Program-made: the position numbers and the translations under genes
The notes under the pieces: model-generated
Databases searched by the model: none
The model's input: the letters and a program-made list of their open reading frames with translations, nothing else
What the model was told of the DNA's origin: nothing
Shown: positions 56,925 through 64,000 of the stretch, piece after piece
How the letters are laid out: each line of letters opens with the position of its first letter
How positions within the stretch are numbered: the stretch's first letter is position 1
NCBI RefSeq assembly: GCF_004027225.2
Contig: NW_022651105.1
Coordinates: forward strand, 441,772-505,771
DNA length: 64,000 bases
Direction of reading: 5' to 3'
Origin: Strigops habroptila
Lineage: Eukaryota > Chordata > Aves > Psittaciformes > Psittacidae

Positions 56925-58021
56925 TTTTGCTGGTCTCATGTTGTCAATTCTTGTTTGTTTTTCCTCAGCCTTGTTGCTGCTCTTGTCTGCTTGTGATCGT
57001 CCAGAGCAAGACTAGAGGAAATGCAGGCAAGGCTGCTGGAATCCCTTCCATCTTCTCCTTGCGCCCCAGAAACTTGATCATCTGACAGTAAGCAATATTG
57101 CTGTGCTTTTATACACCACATATAACCTGTCAAACTGCTTTATTTCCAAGTTACCATCATGTGTTACTCAGGAGCAACTGAGACATTTTGGGTTAGCTTT
57201 GTACATAGATATTGATGAGAAATCCAAAGCATGTTTTTCTGTAGAAAATACCTATGTTTATATCAGACTCAAATAGATCTGGAAAAGAGGTTGTTCCTTC
57301 TGCTCCTGCTGCAGTCTGTTTAGAAGAGATCCCAAAGAAGGATGGCTCTGTCTATATCACAAGTGTTACTAGTTTGGGACCATTTCATTCCCTGGAAAGG
57401 CTTCTGAAGAAACATATCAGCGTATTGGGAATCTGATGGGAGATGGAAAGGGCTTTGCTAGTGTTTGCTGGGACTTGAATGCTTGTGGTGGAAGGAAAAC
57501 AAGAAGTAGTCATGTAGTTGCAGGAGCTGAAGGAAGTGAGACAGGTGCTTAGTAACTTGGAAATGACTTTGAATCCTTCAAGTTGGTTCTGAAGGAAGTT
57601 TCATTGCTCTCTTTGGTTCAAAGACAGGTTTCTGTTAGGCTGGGAAAAGCATTTCTAACTCTTGAAGGAGGTGGTAAAAGCACGTGATTTGAAGCATGGC
57701 ACCTATCTACCTTCCCTTTCCCAGCAGTTCATCTGTTTGTTCTGGTCAAGCTTTGTCCTGGGATTTGCAAGTGATGTCCAGAAATGTCCGCTCTGCCTTG
57801 CAATGATTTCTCTCTAAGCTAGAAATGCAGAGGAGCGGCCGCTGCAGGTTGTAAGGGTTGCATTGGAAAGACACGTCTTGTCCTGGTTGGTTGGGGGCTG
57901 AATTGGGAGGAGGCAAATGGATGGAGTGATTACTCATGAGCGAGAAAAGGGCTGATAATATCTCCTGTTCAAGATGTTGCAAAAAGCTGAGGAATGGATT
58001 TTTCTTGGCAGATCGTTGCTG
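56925..58021. other. Spacer of partial unit 5
   Basis: Collinear with 1-1094. A 60-codon frame at 57254-57436 is open only here; units 1, 3 and 4 have TAA where this copy has TAT. The peptide (KEVVPSAPAAVCLEEIPKKD and onward) is not one I recognise. Confidence 0.5.
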
Positions 58022-58317
58022 TGAATGTTAGTGGAGCTGTTGCGATGCAAGCCATGTGTAGGTGATGCTCAGCAGCATAGTCCTGGGACTACAGGTTTGG
58101 GAGCAGCGGCTGGACGTTTGCATTCCGTAGCTGTGCTCTGGGACACCGGAGCGCACTGAGCAGAAGGGAAGTACGCAGATGGTGTTTAAGGTGGCAGAGG
58201 AAGGGCGTATTGCCATGTTGGTGGCACCGTTGCAAAGCTCACCCTGTGTAGGTAATGCCCAGCACCAGCTTTCTGTCCTGAGGGAGAGGCAGAGCCAGCC
58301 CCAGTCCTCTCCTCGCT
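58022..58317 (-). repeat. Old inverted monomers of the ~195-bp repeat, unit 5
   Basis: Equivalent of 1095-1390. Confidence 0.7.
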
Positions 58318-58522
58318 CTCCCAGTGCTGCACTAGTCAGTAGTTGATGCTTGAGGGGGGATTTGCTAGATGACCACCACCCTCATTCCCTGACTACCACA
58401 GAGCAGAAACGAGCTGGTGATTTAGTGTTAAGGCCAGAAATAGAGAAATCAGTCTCAGGGAATGCTAGCAGGGTCGCTTCTGTAAGCTGAGGCAGCTCAC
58501 CTCAGTGAGCAGAGCTAATGGT

Positions 58523-60674
58523 GCCAAGATTGCCACCCTTAGGTGCTCCCACAGCCGAAGAGCCAGGACTGAAAGCTGGTGCTGGGCCTCTTCTGCACAT
58601 GGTGAGCTCCGCAACCATGCCACCGGCACTGATCTCACTCCTCGCTTTCCCACCTAAAAGCCCAATTGAATGCAACATCTACGATGCAGGCTGGAGGCTG
58701 TGCCGAGCACGTTGCATTGAGCACGAACGTCCGGGCCCTGCTCCCGCAGCAGAAGAACCAGGACTGACAGCTAGTACTGGGCCTCTTCTGCACATGGTGA
58801 GCACTGCAACGGTGCCACCGGAATTGATCTCACTCTTCGATTTCCCACCTAAAAGTCCAATTGAATGCAACATCTACGATGCAGGCTGAAGGCTGTGCCG
58901 AGCCAGTCGCATTAAGCACGAACGTCCGGGCCCTGCTCCCACAGCCAAGGAGCGAGGATAAAAGGCTGGTGCTGGGTATCTTCTGCACATGGTGAGCTCC
59001 GTAACAGTGCCACCAGCATTGCTCTCGCTCCTCGCTTTCCCACCTAAAAGTCCAATTGAATGCAACATCTATGGTGCCCACTCGAGGCTGTAACGAGTCT
59101 GTCATATTGAGCACGAACGTCCAGGCCCTCCTCACAAAGCCAAAGAGCCAGGACTGAAAGCTGGTGCTGGGCCTCTTCTGCACATGGTAAGCTCCGCAAC
59201 GGTGCCACCGGCATTGCTCTCGCTCCTCGCTTTCCCACCTAAAAGTCCAATTGAATGCAACATCTACGGTGCCCGCTCGAGGCTGTGCCGAGCCTATCGC
59301 ATTGAGCACGAACGTCAAGGGCCTGCTCCCACAGCCGAAGACCCAGGATTGAAAGCTGGTGCTGGGCCTCTTCTGCACGTGGTGAGCTCCGCAACGGTGC
59401 CACCGGCATTGCTCTCGCTCCTCGCTTTCCCCCCTAAATGTCCAATTGAATGCAACATCTACGGTTCCCAGTCGAGGCTGTGCCAAGCCCGTCGCATTTA
59501 GCACGAACGTCCGGGCCCTGCTACCACAGCTGAAGAGCCAGGACTGAAAGCAGGTGCTGGGCCTCTTCTGCACATGGTGAGCTCCGCAACGGTGGCTCCG
59601 GCACTGCTCTCGCTCCTCGCTTTCCCACCTAAAAGTCCAATTGAATGCAACATCTATGGTGCCAACTCAAGGCTATGCCGAGTCTGTCGTATTGAGCATG
59701 AACGTTCCAGCCCTGCTCCCACATCCGAAGAGCCAGGATTGAAAGCTGGTGCTGGGCCTCTTCTGCACATGGGGAGCTCCGCAACGGTGCCACCGGCATT
59801 GCTCTCGCTCCTCGCTTTCCCACCTAAAAGTCCAATTGAATGCATAATCTACGGTACCCACTCAAGGCTGTGCCGAGCCCGTCGCATTGAGCACGAACGT
59901 CAGAGCCCAGCTCCTACAGCCAAAGAGCCAGGATAAAAAGCTGGTTCTGGGCCTCTTCTGCACATGGTGAACTCTGCAACGGTGCCACTGGCATTGCTCT
60001 CCGTCCTCACTTTCCCATCTACAAGTCGAATTGCGTGCATCCTCCAAGAAGCAGGCTGGAGGCTGTGCCGAGCCCGTCGCATTGAGCACGAACGTCAGGA
60101 CCCTGCTCCCACAGCCGAAGAACCAGGACTGAAAGCTGGTGCTGGGCCTCTTCTGCACATGGTGAGCTCCGCAACGGTGCCACCTACATTGCTCTCGCTC
60201 CTCGCTTTCCCACCTAAAAGTCCAATTGAATGCAACCTCTTCGGTGCCCAGTCAAGGCTGAGCTGAGCCCGTCGCATTGAGCACAAACATTTGGGCCCTG
60301 CTCCCACAGCCGAAGAGCCAGGATAAAAAGTTGTCGCTCGGCCTCTTCTGCGCACAGCGAGATCCGCAACGGTATCACCGCATTGCTCTCGCTCCTCACT
60401 TTCCCACCTAGAAGTCCATTTGACTACAAGCTCTAAGATGCAGGCTCGAGGCTCTGCCGAGGCTGTCACATTGAGCACGAATGTCCGGGCCCTGCTCACA
60501 CAGTCAAAGAGCCAGGACTGAAAGCAGGTGCTGGGCCTCTTCTGCACACGGTGAGCTAAGCAACGGTGCCACCGGCCTTGATCTCACTCCTCGTTATCCC
60601 ACCTAAAAGTCCAATTGAATGCAGTATCTACGATGCAGGCGCGAGTCTGTGCCAAGCCCGTCGAATTGAGCACG
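58523..60674 (+). repeat. ~195-bp satellite array, unit 5 (about 11 monomers, longest)
   Basis: Anchors roughly every 195 bp from 58551 to 60504. The monomer length equals 65 codons, so several frames run open across monomers; the longest, on the - strand, spans 58830-59573. The last monomer stops after GAGCACGAAC, where telomere repeat takes over. Confidence 0.93.
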
Positions 60675-61273
60675 AACCCTAACCCTAACCGTACACTAAC
60701 CCTAACCTAACCCAACCCTAACCCCTAACACCTAACCCTCACTAACCCTAACCCCTAATCCTAACCCTAACCCCTAACCCTAAGCCCTAACCCTATACCC
60801 ATACGCTAAGCCCTAATCCTCAATAACCCTAACCCTCACTTACCCTAACCCCTAATCCTAACCCTAACCCCTAACCCTAATCCCTAACCCTCACTAACCC
60901 TAAACCTAAACCCTAACCCTAACCATTAACGCTAACCCCTAACCCGAACACCTAACCCCAACCTCTAACCCTAAATCCTAAACTTAACCATACCCTAACC
61001 CTAACCTCTAACCCTAACCTCTAACCCTAACCTCTAACCCTAACCTCTAACACCTAACCTCTAACACCTAACCCTAACCCTCTGTAACTCTAACGCTAAC
61101 CCTAACCCTAAAACCTAACCCTAAAACCTAACCCTAAAACCTAACCCTAACCCTAAACTCACTAACCCTAACCCTAAAACCTGAACCTAACTCTAACTGT
61201 ATCCTAACCCTTACCCTACCCATAACCCTATCCCTTCCCCTAATTCTAACCTAACCCCAACCTTAACCCTAGC
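60675..61273 (+). repeat. Interstitial degenerate telomere repeat (CCCTAA strand)
   Basis: About 600 bp of CCCTAA with many variants (CCCCTAA, CCTCACTAA, ACCTCTAA, CCTAAAA). It includes a ~97-bp higher-order repeat (60736 and 60833) and a run of the 14-mer CTAACCTCTAACCC near 61005-61050. The C-rich strand is on + throughout, with no switch to TTAGGG. Confidence 0.95.
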
Positions 61274-62734
61274 CTGTTATGTCTGGCTGCCACATCTGGC
61301 CCTCTGCATCACCTGGCTAACACAAACAAGGTTCGACGTGCTTGTCACTGCTCTCCTTGCCTGAGCCAGTGCTGTTTTTTTATAAGATGATACTTGTCTT
61401 CCGCACAGCCCTGCAGATTAAGAGGCACAGGCCCGAGGCATTAATGTTGTATCTCTTGTGACTTTGCCGTACCTGTCATGAGCTGTAGGGAGACTAAAAT
61501 GAAAGAGACATCACCGACACCAAAATCTGACTGCAAAAGGCTGATGAACCCTCTGCTCTTTGGTAACCACCCTCAGTCTAAAGCTTTTTAAACCCTTTCT
61601 TGGGTCCTGAACCCCACAAGAGGAACCCTGCTCCTTCCTGACAGCTCCCCCTCCCCTGTACTTGCACTCCTGAACCCCCTGCACCAGCTCTTCCTCAAGA
61701 GCTGTTCTTCTAACCCTCCCCCTGCATTTTGCAGTACCTCTTATCTCCTATCTTGCCTGAGATGCTGGGCCTTGCTACGAACCTACAGCATACACGAAGT
61801 TGTGAGACTGATCATTTACTAGCAGCCTACAACAAGATGCACAGGTTCTAGGGACAGCAAGGTACTCTGCAAATAATTGTGAAAAGCAATAAGCCAGCCC
61901 TTGCTGAGAAAGACACAATCCATTTTCTCCACAGAACTTCCTTGACACACCCTGAAATTCCAAGTAGAAATCCACATGTAACCTTGTGTCTACTGGATAA
62001 CGTCTCCTTAAGTCCTACAAGCAACAAATATTTCAGCTACTAATCCAATACAGAATAAAAGCAGCAGAAAAAAACCTCAAAACTCTACCTTCAGTAAAAA
62101 CCCCACACAAAACACAGTACTAGAAAAAAACCCCAAACTCCCCCAAAAAATAGAGCATACCATTAAACTGCCTTACTAAACCTCAACACATGCTACAAAT
62201 ATACTACCCTGAAAAAAAAACCCACCCCATACAAAGATACTTACTAATACATACACTGGTAAAAGTTGACATGTCCTGAAAATCTCCTCTATTTCAATAA
62301 GCATCAAAAACTAACTGCACAAAAAAAGAAGAAAAAGAAAATCCCAAATCTTAGAAGCTATGAAAGACTGAATGAACTGCAGAGAAGTAACCCTAGTGAA
62401 GCCTAGGAACTGAATGAGCTCCCTAATGAAAGGCTGTGCCTCATATACGCCAGGCCCCACCCACAACCCTTCTCTCAATGCCCTAGGACAGGGGTGGGGC
62501 AAACAACCAGCTGGGATATAAGTAGCCTGATGAGCCACAGTCTGTTTTCTTTTCTAGCTGATGTCTGTAACAAACAAAGGGCCAAATAGAGAAAAAGATT
62601 CTCCACTAAAGCTAAAACACCGGCACTTTCACCAGGATTACATCTTGTGCTTCACAACATGGCTATGAAGGTAGTTAATCTCCTCTATTCTGCTTTGACA
62701 AAGGTATAAAACATCAGACTGTTTCTAGCCCATG
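61274..62734. other. AT-rich anonymous DNA right of the telomere block
   Basis: About 1.46 kb not found elsewhere in the window, A-rich around 62040-62350. There is a possible GC box plus TATA (GGGGTGGGGC at 62490-62499, ATATAAG near 62516), but no coding exon that I can support follows. No CR1, and no gene recognised. Confidence 0.5.
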
Positions 62735-63059
62735 TAGAAGTCCAGCACCAGCATTCTGTCCTTGATAGCTCTGGTGCTGTTTCCAGTGGCAAAGTGAGAG
62801 GGGACTGCCATGTTGATGGCACCAATCCTCAGCTCAACAGAGGTAGGTGATGCCTAGCACCAGCCTTCCATCCTGGCACACAAGGTGTGGGAGCAGACAC
62901 TGCAAGATTTGCCTTCTACGAGCTGTGCTACTTAATGACTGAGAGCACTCAGTAGAGAGGCAGAAAGAAAATGTAGTTTTCGGTGGCAAACTGAGGGGAA
63001 AATACCACGATAAGAGCACCGTTCCAGACCTCAGCATGCAGAGGTGATAAACAGCAAGA
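62735..63059 (-). repeat. Diverged inverted monomers of the ~195-bp repeat
   Basis: CAGCACCAGCATTCTGTCCT and later GATAAGAGCACCGTTCCAGA align to the satellite reverse complement with many changes. This is a transition zone into the cleaner array to the right. Confidence 0.65.
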
Positions 63060-64000
63060 GCTTTCTGTCCTGGCTCTTCGGCTGTGGGAGCAGGGCCCGG
63101 ATGTTTGTACTCTACGTGCCGAGCTCCGGCACAGCTTCGAGTGCTTGCTGTAGAGGATGAATTCAATTGGACTTTTAGGTGGGATAAACGAAGAGGAAGA
63201 CCAATGCTGGAGGCACCGATGCGGAGCTCACTGTGTGCAGAAGAGGCCCAGCACCAGCTTTCAGTCCTGGTTCTTCGGCTGTGGGAGCAGGGCCCGGACG
63301 TTCTTCCTCAATGCGACGGGCTCGGCACAGCCTCGAGCCTGCATCGTAGAGGAAGCACGCAATTGGACTTCTAGGTGGGATAACGAGGAGCGAGAGCAAT
63401 GCAGTGGCACTGTTCCAGAGCTCACCATGTGCAGAAGAGGCCGAGCAACAACTTTTTATCCTGGCTCTTCGGCTGTGGGAGCAGGGTCCGGACATTCATG
63501 CTCAATGCGACGGGCTCGGCACAGCCTCGAGCCTGCATCGTAGTTGTTGCATTCAGTTGGACATTTAGGTGGGAAAGTGAGGACCGAGAGCAATGCCGGT
63601 GGCACCGTTGCAGAGCTCACCATGTGCAGAAGAGGCCCAGCACCAGCTTTCAGTCCTGGCTCTTCGGCTGTGGGAGCAGGGCCCGGACCTTCGTGCTCAA
63701 CGTGACGGACTCAGCACAGCCTCGAGTGGGCACCGTAGATACTGCGTTCAATTAGACTTTTAGGTGGAAAAGCGAGGAGCGACAGCAATGCCGGTGGCAC
63801 CATTGCGGAGCTCACCATTTGCAGAAGGGGCCCAGCACCAGCTTTCAGTCCTGGCTCTTCGGCTGTGGGAGCAGGGCCCAGACGTTCGTGCTCAACGTGA
63901 CAGGCTCAGCAGAGACTCGAGTGGTAACCATAGATGTTGCATTTCAGTGCACTTTTAGGTGGGAAAGCGAGGAGCGAGAGCAATGCTAGAGTCATGGTTG
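63060..64000 (-). repeat. ~195-bp satellite array, inverted orientation (about 5 monomers, continues)
   Basis: Reverse-complement anchors (CAGTCCTGGCTCTTCGGCTG and variants) at about 63075, 63270, 63470, 63665 and 63860. Same family as the unit arrays but opposite in orientation, lying across the telomere block and running off the window. Confidence 0.92.

Larger units (their letters stand above)
56925..60674 (+). repeat. Partial segmental duplication unit 5
   Basis: The start of a fifth copy matches unit 1 positions 1-1596 and then runs into the longest satellite array of the window (about 11 monomers). It stops inside a monomer where degenerate telomere repeat begins at 60675. No IgLON-like exon or MROH gene follows, so the tandem array is truncated here. 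Confidence 0.93.

Noticed and set aside
58830-59573. A 247-codon repeat protein encoded on the - strand of the satellite
   Set aside because: The 195-bp period makes any stop-free frame extend across monomers; several frames on both strands behave alike, and there is no promoter or start context.
60675-61273. True chromosome end
   Set aside because: The repeat is degenerate with higher-order structure, and sequence continues on both sides.
62480-62640. Promoter or LTR-like end with GC box and TATA right of the telomere block
   Set aside because: No paired end repeat, no open frame and no recognisable element; only loose motif matches.

Overview
The window looks like bird (sauropsid) nuclear DNA, probably subtelomeric. 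Many CR1 LINE 3' fragments carry the avian-type ATTCTATG tail, the introns are short with GT-AG borders, and there is a block of degenerate vertebrate telomere repeat (CCCTAA). The species cannot be named from the sequence alone. I see no bacterial genes, CRISPR array, tRNA, rRNA or recognisable retroviral element.

About 95% of the window (1-60674) is one tandem segmental duplication. A composite unit of roughly 12.7-15 kb occurs four times and then a fifth time in part: unit 1 = 1-15413, a 9-N gap, unit 2 = 15423-29234, unit 3 = 29235-41897, unit 4 = 41898-56924, partial unit 5 = 56925-60674. A full unit has, in order: about 1 kb of anonymous spacer; old inverted monomers of a ~195-bp repeat; a young forward array of that repeat; a lone IgLON-like immunoglobulin exon; a TATA promoter with a CRE-like site; a 20-exon gene of the maestro HEAT-like repeat (MROH) family with a poly(A) signal; and about 3.3 kb of spacer with CR1 pieces and a perfect hairpin. 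Unit 2 lacks its first ~2 kb, which is probably hidden in the gap. Unit 3 carries a ~2.3-2.5 kb deletion that removes the satellite.

The MROH gene was rebuilt from splice sites and reading phase. Copies 2, 3 and 4 each give an unbroken 748-codon frame over 19 coding exons. Copy 1 has several frameshifts and a lost splice acceptor, so it is a pseudogene or a poorly assembled copy. The copies differ in a mosaic way, which suggests gene conversion or unequal exchange. The IgLON-like exon lies 1.3-1.8 kb upstream of each promoter. It looks like a captured exon with no partner exons in view.

To the right, unit 5 ends inside a satellite monomer and runs directly into ~600 bp of degenerate CCCTAA repeat (60675-61273). 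Then come ~1.46 kb of AT-rich anonymous DNA and the same 195-bp satellite in the opposite orientation up to the window end. The C-rich strand is on +, so an ancestral chromosome end would lie to the left, on the side that now holds the gene array. That points to an internalised telomere, a fusion or a mis-join.
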